A stretch of 64,000 bases of DNA from Nocardioides sp. LHD-245 (GTDB lineage: Bacteria > Actinomycetota > Actinomycetes > Propionibacteriales > Nocardioidaceae): contig NZ_JAVFWN010000018.1 of assembly GCF_030929495.1 (NCBI RefSeq), forward strand, positions 1 to 64,000, read 5' to 3'. The notes under the pieces were generated by a model. That model was not told the origin of the DNA. It ran no database searches and saw nothing but the letters and a program-made list of their open reading frames with translations. A program made the position numbers and the translations under genes. Below, piece after piece: positions 1 to 8,458 of the stretch. Each line of letters begins with the position of its first letter. Position 1 is the first letter of the stretch.

Positions 1-366
1 CATCAAGAACGCGCCCTTGAGGTGCACGCCCATGACCAGGTCCCAGTCGTCCTCGGTCATCTTGAACAGCAGGTTGTCGCGGGTGATGCCCGCGTTGTTG
101 ACCAGGATGTGGATGCCGCCCAGCTCGGTCACGACCCGCTCGATCGCGGCCTCGACCGACGCGCCGCCGGAGACGTCGGCGCCCACGCCGACGGCCTTCG
201 CGCCCGCGACCAGCGGCAGCTTCGCTGCGGCCTCGGCCGCGGCGGCCTCGTCGAGGTCGACGATCGCGACCGACGCGCCCTCCTCGGCGTAGCGGGTGGC
301 GGTGCCGAACCCGATCCCGCGCGCGGCTCCGGTGATGACGGCGACTCGCCCGTCGAAACGACCCAT
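1..366 (-). CDS. SDR-family oxidoreductase, FabG-like (C-terminus outside window)
   Basis: Only the N-terminal 122 codons are inside the window; the gene runs off the left edge. It starts at ATG 366. Residues about 10-17 read TGAARGIG, the glycine-rich dinucleotide-binding loop of classical short-chain dehydrogenases, and NNAG follows near residue 90. It is probably a cytoplasmic NAD(P)(H)-dependent 3-oxoacyl or 3-hydroxyacyl reductase, as this is the usual role of FabG-like SDRs. The catalytic Tyr-Lys part is not visible, so the substrate cannot be judged. The gene is followed upstream by a HIT gene on the same strand after a 63-nt gap. Confidence 0.85.
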   Translation of the reverse strand, partial: MGRFDGRVAVITGAARGIGFGTATRYAEEGASVAIVDLDEAAAAEAAAKLPLVAGAKAVGVGADVSGGASVEAAIERVVTELGGIHILVNNAGITRDNLLFKMTEDDWDLVMGVHLKGAFLM

Positions 367-429
367 CTGCTTACCTCAGCTCTCTCTGCCCGGGTCTGGA
401 CCCAGGCGCGCGTCCGATTCGGCCGCAGC

Positions 430-846
430 CTACGACGCCAGCGCGGCGCGCAGACTGGCGGCGTACTCCGCCGACTCTCCCGCGGCGTACTTCGTGCGCG
501 GCCAGAAGAAGCCGCGCAGACCGTCGCCCTTGGTGCGCGGGACGACGTGCAGGTGCAGGTGCGGCACCGACTGGCTGACCACGTTGTTCATCGCCACGAA
601 GCTGCCCTGGGCGCCCAGTCCCTCGACCACGGCGGTCGCCAGCCGCTGCGCGGCGGCCAGGAAGCCGTCGCGCTGGTCGGCCGGCAGGTCGGGCAGCGTG
701 ACGACGTGGGTGCGGGGCACGAGCAGGACGTGGCCCTTGAACACCGGGCGGCGGTCGAGGAAGGCGAGCAGGCCGGGCTCGTCCAGGACGACGTCGGCCT
801 CGGCGTCGCCGGCCACGATCGTGCAGAACACGCAGTCGTCCGTCAT
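430..846 (-). CDS. HIT family nucleotide hydrolase/transferase
   Basis: The 138-aa protein carries the histidine triad HLHLH at residues 96-100 within QSVPHLHLHVVPR, the active site of HIT proteins, which hydrolyse or transfer nucleoside-phosphate groups. A CVFC pair at residues 5-8 resembles the N-terminal zinc site of many bacterial HIT proteins. The length is typical for the family. The ATG at 846 overlaps the stop of the upstream TetR gene by 4 nt, so the two are probably translated together. The exact substrate is unknown. Confidence 0.9.
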   Translation of the reverse strand: MTDDCVFCTIVAGDAEADVVLDEPGLLAFLDRRPVFKGHVLLVPRTHVVTLPDLPADQRDGFLAAAQRLATAVVEGLGAQGSFVAMNNVVSQSVPHLHLHVVPRTKGDGLRGFFWPRTKYAAGESAEYAASLRAALAS

Positions 847-1436
847 CCGTCGTCCCGCCCCACACCGCGCAGGAAGGTGCGCACCGCGACGTCGCCGGCC
901 CGGCTTCGCGGGAGGGTGCCGTGGTTGATGGCCTCGGCCGCCGCGTAGCCGATCGAGTAGAGCGCGGCGATCACCCAGTCCGGGCCGGCCGAGGCGTCGA
1001 TCGCCCCCTCCTCGGCCGCGCGGACGACGACCTCGCGCAGCTCCGCGCTGTCGTCCTGGTCGTCCGCACCGGAGCCGCCGAAGCGGGCGGGGTCGGCGTA
1101 GAGGTAGATGACCGCGTCGCCGACGTCGACGATGGCCCGCAGCAGCGCCGCGAGCTCCTCCGCCGCGCTGGCACAGCCCTGGACCGCCGCGCCCGCGGCC
1201 TCGCCGAGCACCAGGAGGGCATGGTCGCGGGCCGCCAGCACCAGGCTCTGCCGGTCCGGGAAGTAGCGGTGCAGGGTGCTGCGGCTGACCTGGGCACCGG
1301 TCGCCACCTCGCCCAGGGAGGCGTTCCAGTCCCGGCTCCAGAGCGCCACGGCCGTGTCGACGATCGCGCGGCGGGTGCGCTCGCGGACCCCCGAGAGCGA
1401 CCCCGTCGCCGCAGCCTGCCCGATCCCGCTCGTCAC
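843..1436 (-). CDS. TetR-family transcriptional regulator
   Basis: The protein has about 197 aa with an N-terminal helix-turn-helix (GEVATGAQVSRSTLHRYF), typical of TetR repressors, and a ligand-binding helical remainder. I prefer GTG 1436 as start; a TTG at 1454 would add six residues. It is divergent from the ABC exporter at 1543, with a perfect inverted repeat between them, so it probably represses the exporter and itself. Its stop overlaps the HIT gene start. The likely ligand is a substrate of the exporter, but nothing in the sequence names it. Confidence 0.85.
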   Translation of the reverse strand: MTSGIGQAAATGSLSGVRERTRRAIVDTAVALWSRDWNASLGEVATGAQVSRSTLHRYFPDRQSLVLAARDHALLVLGEAAGAAVQGCASAAEELAALLRAIVDVGDAVIYLYADPARFGGSGADDQDDSAELREVVVRAAEEGAIDASAGPDWVIAALYSIGYAAAEAINHGTLPRSRAGDVAVRTFLRGVGRDDG

Positions 1437-1465
1437 GATCGCGAACGCTACCAAGATGCCCCATC

Positions 1466-1506
1466 ATGAGACTTAGTTGTTGCAAAATAGTACATCTGTG
1501 TCTCAT
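1466..1506. promoter_or_regulatory. Candidate TetR operator between regulator and ABC exporter
   Basis: The arms ATGAGAC (1466-1472) and GTCTCAT (1500-1506) form a perfect 7-bp inverted repeat around an AT-rich core. It lies between the divergent tetR and exporter starts, exactly where a shared operator would be expected. The 27-nt spacer is long for one TetR dimer, so the two arms may be separate half-sites or flank the true site. Confidence 0.45.
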
Positions 1507-1542
1507 AGTGGTGGACCGTCGTCGCCCGCCCGAGGAGCAGCC

Positions 1543-3333
1543 GTGGCCTACGCCGTCCCGACCGTCAAGCCCGATCCCGGCGCCACCCCCGAGATGAGCG
1601 TGCGCGACAAGCTCACGCTGCTGGGTGGCTACATCGGCCCGCACCGCCGCCTGCTGGCCGTCGGCGTGCTGCTCGGCCTCCTCGGCACCGCGGCCGAGCT
1701 CGCCACGCCGATGGTCACCAAGTGGGTGCTGGACGGGCTGTCCGTCGAGGCGTCCCTGCGCACCCCGGTCGTGATCCTCGGCGTGCTGCTGGTGGCGGGC
1801 ACCTTCGTCGGGCTGGTCCAGGGCATCATGCTCGGCACGCTGGCAGAGCGGATCATCCTCGCCACCCGCACCGGGATGGTGCGCCACCTCCTGGGCGTCC
1901 GGGTCCGCGAGCTCGACAACCGCTCCGAGGGCGAGATGGTCGCTCGGGTCACCTCCGACACCCTGCTCATCCGTGAGGCCGCGACGACCAGCGTCGTGTA
2001 CGGCGTCAACGGGCTGATCAGCGTCGTCGGCTCGCTCGTGCTGATGGCCTATCTCGACTGGAGCCTGCTCCTGGTCACCCTCGCCGTCGTCGTCACGGTC
2101 GCGGTGGCCGCGCTGCTGCTCATGCCCAGCCTGGCCCGGGCCTACCAGGAGTCCCAGGCCGAGATCGGCGAGATGGGCGGCCGCCTGTCCGGTGTGCTCC
2201 GCGCCCTGCGCACGGTGAAGGCCAGCCGGGCCGAGGAGCGGGAGGCCGAGCGGATCAGCGAGTTCGCCCACCGCTCGGCGGTGTCGGCGGTGCGCGCGGT
2301 GCGGCTGGAGACGGTGGCGTGGACCATCACGGGGGCCGGCATCAACCTCGCCGTGATGCTGGTCCTGGGCTTCGGCGCCTACCGGGTCGGCGCGGACGCG
2401 CTGGAGGTGAGCGCCCTCATCGCGTTCCTGCTCTACCTCTTCGGGCTGACCTGGCCGGTGATGATGCTGACGATGGCGCTCACCGCGCTGCAGTCGGGCC
2501 TGGCGGCGGCGGCCCGGATCGCCGAGGTCACCGGCATGGAGCTGGAGGTGCACCACGCGCGACCCGACGCCGAGCTCCCCACGCCGGACGCCGCCGGCTC
2601 CCTGGAGCTGCGTGGGGTCCGGGTCCGGTATGCGCCCGAGGCGCCGTGGGCGCTCGACGGCGTCGACATCGTCATCCCGCGCCGCGGCCACACCGCGATC
2701 GTCGGCCCGTCCGGCGCCGGCAAGACCACCGTCCTGTCCGTGCTGCTCCGCTTCCTCGACCCCGACGCCGGGGAGGTGCTGCTCGACGGCGTCCCCTACG
2801 ACCGGTGGCCGCTGCGCGACCTGCGCCGCCGGATCGCGTACGTCGAGCAGGACACCCCGCTCGTGCCGGGCACGCTGCGCGAGAACCTCTGCTACGCGGC
2901 GCCCGAGGCGCCGGAGCCGGAGCTGTGGCGCGCCCTGGAGGTGGTGCGGATGGCCGGCCGCGCGCGGTCCCTGCCCGCGGGGCTGGACACCGAGATCGGC
3001 CCGACCACCCTCTCCGGCGGCGAGCGCCAGCGGGTGGCCGTGGCTCGCGCCCTGGTCGCCGACCCCGAGCTGCTGCTGCTCGACGAGGTGACCGCGCAGC
3101 TGGACGGGATCACCGAGGCGGCGGTGGCCGAGGGCATCCGGCGCCAGGCGGGGCGCGGCGCGGTGGTCACCATCGCGCACCGGCTCTCGACCGTGCTGGA
3201 CGCCGACCAGATCGTGGTCCTCGAGGCCGGCCGGGTGCGCTCGGTCGGCAGCCACGCCGCGCTGCTGCAGAGCGACACCCTGTACGCCGAGCTGGTGGCC
3301 GCGCTGCGGATCGCCGCCGCCGAGCCGGCGTAG
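1543..3333 (+). CDS. ABC exporter, fused membrane and ATPase domains
   Basis: This half-transporter of about 596 aa has an N-terminal six-helix exporter domain (roughly residues 30-330) and a C-terminal ATPase. The Walker A GPSGAGKT lies at about 388-395, the signature LSGGERQ near 490, the Walker B LLLLDE near 511 and the switch histidine in TIAHRLS near 546. This is the MsbA/multidrug-type exporter layout in the inner membrane, probably working as a homodimer since no partner gene is adjacent. I chose GTG 1543 because GAGGAG lies just upstream (near 1532-1537). The divergent TetR suggests efflux induced by its own substrate. Confidence 0.92.
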   Translation: MAYAVPTVKPDPGATPEMSVRDKLTLLGGYIGPHRRLLAVGVLLGLLGTAAELATPMVTKWVLDGLSVEASLRTPVVILGVLLVAGTFVGLVQGIMLGTLAERIILATRTGMVRHLLGVRVRELDNRSEGEMVARVTSDTLLIREAATTSVVYGVNGLISVVGSLVLMAYLDWSLLLVTLAVVVTVAVAALLLMPSLARAYQESQAEIGEMGGRLSGVLRALRTVKASRAEEREAERISEFAHRSAVSAVRAVRLETVAWTITGAGINLAVMLVLGFGAYRVGADALEVSALIAFLLYLFGLTWPVMMLTMALTALQSGLAAAARIAEVTGMELEVHHARPDAELPTPDAAGSLELRGVRVRYAPEAPWALDGVDIVIPRRGHTAIVGPSGAGKTTVLSVLLRFLDPDAGEVLLDGVPYDRWPLRDLRRRIAYVEQDTPLVPGTLRENLCYAAPEAPEPELWRALEVVRMAGRARSLPAGLDTEIGPTTLSGGERQRVAVARALVADPELLLLDEVTAQLDGITEAAVAEGIRRQAGRGAVVTIAHRLSTVLDADQIVVLEAGRVRSVGSHAALLQSDTLYAELVAALRIAAAEPA

Positions 3334-3361
3334 GGCGCAGGCCGGAGATCAGGCCGCGCCC
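3333..3361. terminator. Bidirectional hairpin between convergent genes
   Basis: GGGCGC-A-GGCC at 3333-3343 pairs with GGCC-GCGCCC at 3352-3361 around a short loop. It overlaps the stop codons of the convergent exporter and glycerophosphodiesterase genes. There is no T tract, as is common in high-GC actinobacteria. Confidence 0.5.
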
Positions 3362-4515
3362 TGCTCCTCGGCCCACGCGTCGCGGGTGGCGACGGCGATG
3401 TCGGGGTGGTCGGAGAACAGCGCGTCGACGCCCGCGTCGAGGAACGCGTCGATCTCGCCGGGGAGGTCACCGGGTGCGTTCGGGTCGGTGCCGATGCGGT
3501 GGTCGGCCGGCAGGAACTGGTTCTCCAGGCGCATCGTCCAGGTGACGACGCTGAGCCCGGCCGCGTGCGCGTCCGACACGAGGGCGCTCGGCGCGGCCAG
3601 GGCGCCGGACGCGTCGCGCGGGACGACCAGGTTCTTGGTCGGCGCCACCCACTCGGCGTACGACGCGATGTCGGCCAGGCCCGCGGGCGTGACGAGGTCG
3701 GCGTAGGTGGTGGCGGAGCCGGCGGCTCGCAGGTCGTACGGCGCGCCGCTGCCGTCGACGAGCTGCGCGAGCGGGACCCGGGTCATCGTGTCGAGGCGGC
3801 GGAGGTTGCCGGTCTCGAAGGACTGGATGACGACCTTCGCGTTCCTCCGGTCGAGGCCGTTGCGCCGCAGGGTGCGGACGAGCGGCTCCTCGAGCGCGAG
3901 CCCGATCGAGTCGAAGTACGTCGGATGCTTGGTCTCCGGTGCGATGCCGATGGTGCGTCCGCTGCGGCCGGACTCGCGCTTGACCAGCTCGATGACCTCG
4001 TCGAGGGTGGGCACCTCGAACTGGCCGTCGTAGCGGGTGTTTCCGGGCCGGACCTGCGGCAGCCGCTCCTGGGCGCGCAGCGTCTTGAGCTCTGCGAGCG
4101 TGAAGTCCTCGGTGAACCAGCCGGTGACCGTGACGCCGTCGATGGTCTTGGTGGTGCGTCGCCCGGCGAACTCGGGCCGTTGGGCGACGTCGGTCGTGCC
4201 GCCGATCTCGTTCTCGTGGCGGGCGACCAGGACGCCGTCCTTGGTCGAGACCAGGTCGGGCTCGACGTAGTCGGCACCCATCCGGATCGCGAGGCGGTAC
4301 GCCGCCAGGGTGTGCTCGGGCCGGTAGCCGGAGGCGCCGCGGTGGGCGATCACGCTCGGCTCTCCGGCGGCGTGGCGATCGGGGCCGGGTCGGTGGTCGC
4401 GGTCCGCGTCCGGAGCCGCGTGGGCGGGGACGGCCGCCACGCCGAGGGCGGCGACGGCGGTGGACGTGACGGTCAGCAGTGCGCGCCGCAGCGCGGGGGT
4501 CTTCCGAGAGGTCAT
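3349..4515 (-). CDS. Secreted glycerophosphodiester phosphodiesterase
   Basis: The 388-aa protein starts with an Arg-rich signal peptide ending near AHA (residues 31-33). The catalytic block follows: HRGASG at 58-63, then EPD and the RHEN motif, all typical of GDPD/GlpQ TIM-barrel enzymes that split glycerophosphodiesters into glycerol-3-phosphate and an alcohol. The C-terminal end DALFSDHPD matches the family's end-of-barrel motif. It likely acts outside the membrane to recover phosphate and glycerol from lipids or teichoic acids. ATG 4515 was chosen because it directly precedes the signal peptide. Confidence 0.92.
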   Translation of the reverse strand: MTSRKTPALRRALLTVTSTAVAALGVAAVPAHAAPDADRDHRPGPDRHAAGEPSVIAHRGASGYRPEHTLAAYRLAIRMGADYVEPDLVSTKDGVLVARHENEIGGTTDVAQRPEFAGRRTTKTIDGVTVTGWFTEDFTLAELKTLRAQERLPQVRPGNTRYDGQFEVPTLDEVIELVKRESGRSGRTIGIAPETKHPTYFDSIGLALEEPLVRTLRRNGLDRRNAKVVIQSFETGNLRRLDTMTRVPLAQLVDGSGAPYDLRAAGSATTYADLVTPAGLADIASYAEWVAPTKNLVVPRDASGALAAPSALVSDAHAAGLSVVTWTMRLENQFLPADHRIGTDPNAPGDLPGEIDAFLDAGVDALFSDHPDIAVATRDAWAEEQGAA

Positions 4516-4675
4516 GGCCGCCAGCCGACCAGCCGCAGGTGGCCCCGTGGAGAGAGCGGGGTGAACGTCGGTCGGCGAGCAGGAGGATCCCGCCGGGCGA
4601 CTGTGGCCATGCCCACAAGAGCCTGCCTCCGTTCGGGGGTAGGGCCGCGGGGCGGGCGACCGGGACAATGGGCCG

Positions 4676-5443
4676 GTGGCGTACTGGCACCGGACTGCAC
4701 CGCACACCTTCGCCCCCACCGAGCACGTGGGCGGCGCCTGGGACCGCGCGACCCAGCACATCGCACCCGCCCTCGGGGTCCTCGCGCACGAGGTCGAGCG
4801 CCACCGCGACGCGCGGCGCTCCGACGGGCTCGTCGTGAGCCGGCTCTCCTACGACATCCTCGGGACGGTGCCGATCGAGCCGATCGACGTCGTGGTTGAG
4901 GTGCTGCGCCCGGGCCGCACGATCGAGCTGGTGCAGGCGACCGCGTCGTTCGCCGGACGTCCCGTCGTGCTGCTGCGCGCCTGGCTGGCCGAGCCCTATG
5001 ACACCACTCCCCTCGCCGGCACCGACCTCCCCTCGATCCCGGGCCCCGACGAGATGGAGCCGTGGGACATGGCGGGCCTGTGGGCCGGCGGGTTCATCGC
5101 CTCCCTCGAGGTCCGTCGCACGGCGCTCGGGCCCGGCCGGTCGATGGTCTGGGTCCGCACCCCGCACCCACTCGTCGCCGACGAGCCGGTCAGCCGTCTC
5201 GCCTCCGTCGCGGGCCTGGTCGACGTCACCAACGGGATCGCCGTGCGCACCGACCCCGCCGAGGTCGCCTTCCCGAACCTCGACCTGACCGCCCACTTCC
5301 TGCACGCCCCCGCCGAGGGGTGGCTCGGGCTCGACACGACCCAGTCGTACGGCGCCGGCGGCATCGGCGTGACCAGCTCGAAGATGCACGACGAGAACGG
5401 GCCGCTCGGCACGATCGCGCAGACCCTCACCGTGCGCCCGTAG
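4676..5443 (+). CDS. Acyl-CoA thioesterase-like double-hotdog protein
   Basis: This 255-aa protein resembles the tandem-hotdog thioesterase family (TesB-like). The N-terminal half contains GGAWDRATQH and SYDILGTVPIEP, the C-terminal half FPNLDLTAHFLHAP and DTTQSYGAGGIGVTSSKMHD. Such enzymes hydrolyse acyl-CoA thioesters in the cytoplasm. The gene begins at GTG 4676 and is followed after 9 nt by a Rossmann-fold gene, so the two may share a transcript. The specific chain length cannot be told. Confidence 0.8.
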   Translation: MAYWHRTAPHTFAPTEHVGGAWDRATQHIAPALGVLAHEVERHRDARRSDGLVVSRLSYDILGTVPIEPIDVVVEVLRPGRTIELVQATASFAGRPVVLLRAWLAEPYDTTPLAGTDLPSIPGPDEMEPWDMAGLWAGGFIASLEVRRTALGPGRSMVWVRTPHPLVADEPVSRLASVAGLVDVTNGIAVRTDPAEVAFPNLDLTAHFLHAPAEGWLGLDTTQSYGAGGIGVTSSKMHDENGPLGTIAQTLTVRP

Positions 5444-5452
5444 ATTGGTCAC

Positions 5453-6112
5453 ATGCGCGTCGCCGTCGTCGGAGGTCACGGACAGATCGCCCGCCTGCTG
5501 CATCCACTGCTGGTCGCGGCCGGGCACCAGCCGGTCGCGTTGGTGCGCCGCGAGGACCAGCGGTCCGCGCTCGAGGCGCTGGGCGCCGAGGTCCGGCTGC
5601 TCGACATCGAGAACGACGACGTCGACGCCTTCGCCCGCGCCTTCGCCGGCTGTGACGCCGTCGTGTTCAGCGCCGGCGGCGGCCCCGACGGCAACGCCGC
5701 GCGCAAGCGGACGGTCGACCTCGAGGGCTCGCTGAAGTCGGCCGCGGCCGCCGCCCTCGCCGGCATCGACCGGTTCGTCCAGATCTCGGCGATCGACGTC
5801 GACCGCCCCGTCGCCCCCGACACCGGCGAGGTGTGGGCGGCGTACGTCGCCGCCAAGCGCGACGCCGACGCCGCCCTGCGCGCCGGCCCCCTGGACTGGA
5901 CGATCCTGCGCCCCGGCCGGCTCACCGACGCCCCCGCGACCGGTCAGGTCGCGCTGGGCCCGGACGTCGCGCGCGGCGACGTGACCCGGGCCGACGTCGC
6001 CGCCGTCGTGGCCGCGGTGCTGGACCGCCCCGAGTCCGCCCGGCACCAGTGGAACCTGGTCGGCGGCGACGTACCGGTCGCCGAGGCGGTCGCGGCGGCG
6101 CTCGGCTCCTGA
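5453..6112 (+). CDS. Atypical SDR / NAD(P)-binding Rossmann protein
   Basis: This 219-aa protein opens with MRVAVVGGHGQIARLL, the GxxGxxA/G loop of atypical (SDR_a5-like) NAD(P)H-binding proteins, and contains VFSAGGG and DWTILRPGRLTD, both typical of that group. Many members are redox-sensing or lack catalytic residues, so calling it an enzyme is uncertain. It lies 9 nt after the thioesterase gene and ends just before the tmRNA gene. Confidence 0.82.
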   Translation: MRVAVVGGHGQIARLLHPLLVAAGHQPVALVRREDQRSALEALGAEVRLLDIENDDVDAFARAFAGCDAVVFSAGGGPDGNAARKRTVDLEGSLKSAAAAALAGIDRFVQISAIDVDRPVAPDTGEVWAAYVAAKRDADAALRAGPLDWTILRPGRLTDAPATGQVALGPDVARGDVTRADVAAVVAAVLDRPESARHQWNLVGGDVPVAEAVAAALGS

Positions 6113-6188
6113 GCGGGAACCGGCCCACGGGATTATCCGGTGGGCGGTCCTGGTTGTGGCCCGGTAGACTGGTCGACACAACTCAAGA

Positions 6189-6555
6189 GGGGCTGATCGG
6201 TTTCGACTTGGGACGTTTGTTCCAGGGGAAGCGGGTCGAGAAGCCAGCGTCATCTCGTAAACGATCGCTGGAAACCTATAACTGCCAACACCAATCGCAG
6301 TTCCTTCGCTCTCGCTGCCTGAGCAGTGATCGAAGCGTCTGACCGGGCATCCGTCTCCGTCCCGGATCCAGACGTCATCTAGGAGACTTGCTGCGTCGCT
6401 CCAGTCGGGAGGGTGACGCGGGACTCAAACCCGGCTGGGCCTGTCGATGACGTGTTCGTGCGAGCATCGGGGCCGAGAAGACGCCACCACGGACTGCACC
6501 CGGAGAAGACCTGGCTCGGCGCTCGAGGACCGGGGTTCGATTCCCCGCAGCTCCA
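6189..6555 (+). ncRNA. ssrA: tmRNA (transfer-messenger RNA)
   Basis: The 5' end GGGGCTGATCGGTTTCGAC and the 3' T-arm GGGGTTCGATTCCCCGCAGCTCC are the two halves of the alanine-tRNA-like domain; GGGGCTG at 6189-6195 pairs with CAGCTCC at 6548-6554. The CCA tail is not encoded. The tag reading frame starts with the resume codon GCC at 6284 and encodes ANTNRSSFALAA, then TGA at 6320-6322. tmRNA rescues ribosomes stalled on broken mRNAs and tags the nascent protein for proteolysis. Its partner SmpB is encoded at 8451-8963. Confidence 0.97.
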
Positions 6556-6565
6556 CGCACGGACG

Positions 6566-6604
6566 GACCGACGTGGCCCGCGCATCGCGCGGACCACGTC
6601 GGTC
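6566..6604. terminator. Hairpin terminator after tmRNA
   Basis: GACCGACGTGG (6566-6576) pairs with CCACGTCGGTC (6594-6604), and an inner CCGCGC/GCGCGG stem closes a 3-nt loop. It follows the tmRNA by 10 nt and also lies downstream of the convergent protease gene. No long T tract is present. Confidence 0.75.
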
Positions 6605-6633
6605 TCGTCATGTCCGGGCCCGCCCCGGACCTG

Positions 6634-7476
6634 TCAGTCCAGGAAGCCTGCCAACCAGTCCGCGACCACGGGGATGTCGAGGCGCTGATAGCCGTCGAGG
6701 TAGCGGCAGTTCTCCGTGTAGCCGTACGACGTCACGCCGACGACGGCCTCGCCGAGCCACAGTGAGCCACCCGAGTCGCCGAAGCAGGTGCCGCCGGTGC
6801 CGAACGGGTCCTTCTCGTTGCCGTTGGTCTGGATGATCTGCGGGGTGATCTTCTGGCCGGGCATGTCGACGTAGCGGCGGATGATCGGATAGCTCATCGG
6901 CGTGGGCTTCTGCGGCCCCGTGTCGGCCTGGCGCACCTCGGTGCCGTAGCCCACGGCGCGGAAGAGCGTCTGGCGCGGCTGCCGGATCGCGTCGGCGGTG
7001 CCCACCTCGGCGAGAGGTGCGGGCGCGATGTCGGTGACCGGCGCGTCGAGCACCACGACACCGACGTCGTTCCAGTTCCTCAGATCCGTGAAGTCGCTGT
7101 AGTCCGGGTGGGTGTGGGCGGTGCCCGACAGGTAGCCGGCCGCGGCCAGCTCGGCGGAGGTGTAGCCGGCCGCCGGATCCGCGGCCACCGGCAGCGGCGA
7201 CGGCGGCGCCTCCGCGACCACGCTGTCGAAGGTCACCAGCGTCTTGCCGAGCGTGCCCGCCGTGCAGTGGGCCGCGGTGACCAGCACCGTCGGGCTGACC
7301 AGCGTGGCCGAGCAGCGGAACCGGCCGTCGGCGTCGTAGAACGCGATCAGGCCGACGTTCGGATGGGTGTCGCCGTCGACGGTGCCACCGGTACTGGCGC
7401 CGGCGGGCGAGGCAGGTGCGACGAGACCGAGGCCGGCCAGGGCGGCGACAGCCAGGGTGAGGAGCCGAGTGTGCAT
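6634..7476 (-). CDS. Secreted trypsin-like serine protease
   Basis: The 280-aa S1-family protease has a signal peptide (residues 1-27, ending PAGA) and a complete triad: His70 in VTAAHC, Asp137 in NDVGVVVLD and Ser235 in CFGDSGGS. It is probably secreted and active outside the cell, either after leader removal or directly, since no long propeptide is visible. A strong ribosome site (AAGGGGGA) precedes ATG 7476. The substrate is unknown. Confidence 0.92.
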   Translation of the reverse strand: MHTRLLTLAVAALAGLGLVAPASPAGASTGGTVDGDTHPNVGLIAFYDADGRFRCSATLVSPTVLVTAAHCTAGTLGKTLVTFDSVVAEAPPSPLPVAADPAAGYTSAELAAAGYLSGTAHTHPDYSDFTDLRNWNDVGVVVLDAPVTDIAPAPLAEVGTADAIRQPRQTLFRAVGYGTEVRQADTGPQKPTPMSYPIIRRYVDMPGQKITPQIIQTNGNEKDPFGTGGTCFGDSGGSLWLGEAVVGVTSYGYTENCRYLDGYQRLDIPVVADWLAGFLD

Positions 7477-7558
7477 TTTCTTCCCCCTTGGATGAGCTCA
7501 CCGGTGTGAGCTCGACCTCAGTCCAGCACTGCACGGGCCTCGGGGGAAGGCGTCCGGG

Positions 7559-8458
7559 TCACGAACCTCCGGGGTCCTCGCCGAGCAGCCGGACGGCGTT
7601 GTGCCAGCACACGTCCCGCAGCCAGTCGTCGCCGAGACCGAGGCGGGCCAGGCCCTCGAGCTGCGTGACGTACGGGTACGGGATCGTCGGGAAGTCCGAG
7701 CCGAGCAGCACCTTGGGCTGCAGGTCCCTCAAGCGGGGCAGCAGCGAGGCCGGGTAGGCGGCGGCCTGGTCGAAGAAGTCGGTGAACACCATCGTGGTGT
7801 CGAGGTGGACGTTCTCGTAGCGCTCGGCGAGCTCCAGGAAGTCCTCGTACTCCGGCGCCCCCATGTGCGCGACGAGCAGGCACAGACGCGGGTGGCGGCG
7901 CAGGAGACGGGCCACGGAGTCCGGGCCGGTGAACTCGTTGCCGACCGGTCCCGAGCCGGCGTGCACGGTCACCGGCGTCCCGGCCTCCTCCAGGACGCCC
8001 CAGACCGGGTCGAGGACCGGGTCGTCGGCGACGAACTCCCCCACCTGCAGGTGGATCTTGAAGATCCGGACGCCGTCCGCGACCAGGCCGGCGACGTACC
8101 GCTCCGCCTCGGGCTCGGGGTAGAACGTGGCCGACCACAGCACCTCGGGCACGGTGGCGGCGAACTCGCGCGACCAGTCGTTGAGGTAGGTCGCCACCCC
8201 CGGCTTGTGGGCGTAGGGATGGGTGGGGAAGCGGCGGACGCCGAAGGCGCGCAGCTGGGCGATCCGCTCCTCCAACGGGCCGCGGTAGCGGATCGGCCAC
8301 GGCCGTCCGATCTTCGGGCCAGCGGCGTCGAACACCGCCCAGACCGCGCGCTCGATGTTGGGCGGCAGGAAGTGGGTGTGGAGGTCGAGGAGTCCGGGCA
8401 GGTCGAGCCGCTCCCAGAACGCGCGGACCTCGGGAGCCTCGTGGACCAGGTCAGTCAC
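7559..8458 (-). CDS. Amidohydrolase-family TIM-barrel hydrolase
   Basis: This 299-aa protein has the amidohydrolase_2 pattern: DLHTHF near residue 25 (first two metal ligands), VHAGS and VAHMG in the middle, and GSDFP near the end (final metal-binding Asp). The family hydrolyses or decarboxylates small cyclic or aromatic acids. GTG 8458 overlaps the end of smpB by 8 nt, so it is probably translated with smpB, although the two have no known functional link. Confidence 0.85.
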   Translation of the reverse strand: MTDLVHEAPEVRAFWERLDLPGLLDLHTHFLPPNIERAVWAVFDAAGPKIGRPWPIRYRGPLEERIAQLRAFGVRRFPTHPYAHKPGVATYLNDWSREFAATVPEVLWSATFYPEPEAERYVAGLVADGVRIFKIHLQVGEFVADDPVLDPVWGVLEEAGTPVTVHAGSGPVGNEFTGPDSVARLLRRHPRLCLLVAHMGAPEYEDFLELAERYENVHLDTTMVFTDFFDQAAAYPASLLPRLRDLQPKVLLGSDFPTIPYPYVTQLEGLARLGLGDDWLRDVCWHNAVRLLGEDPGGS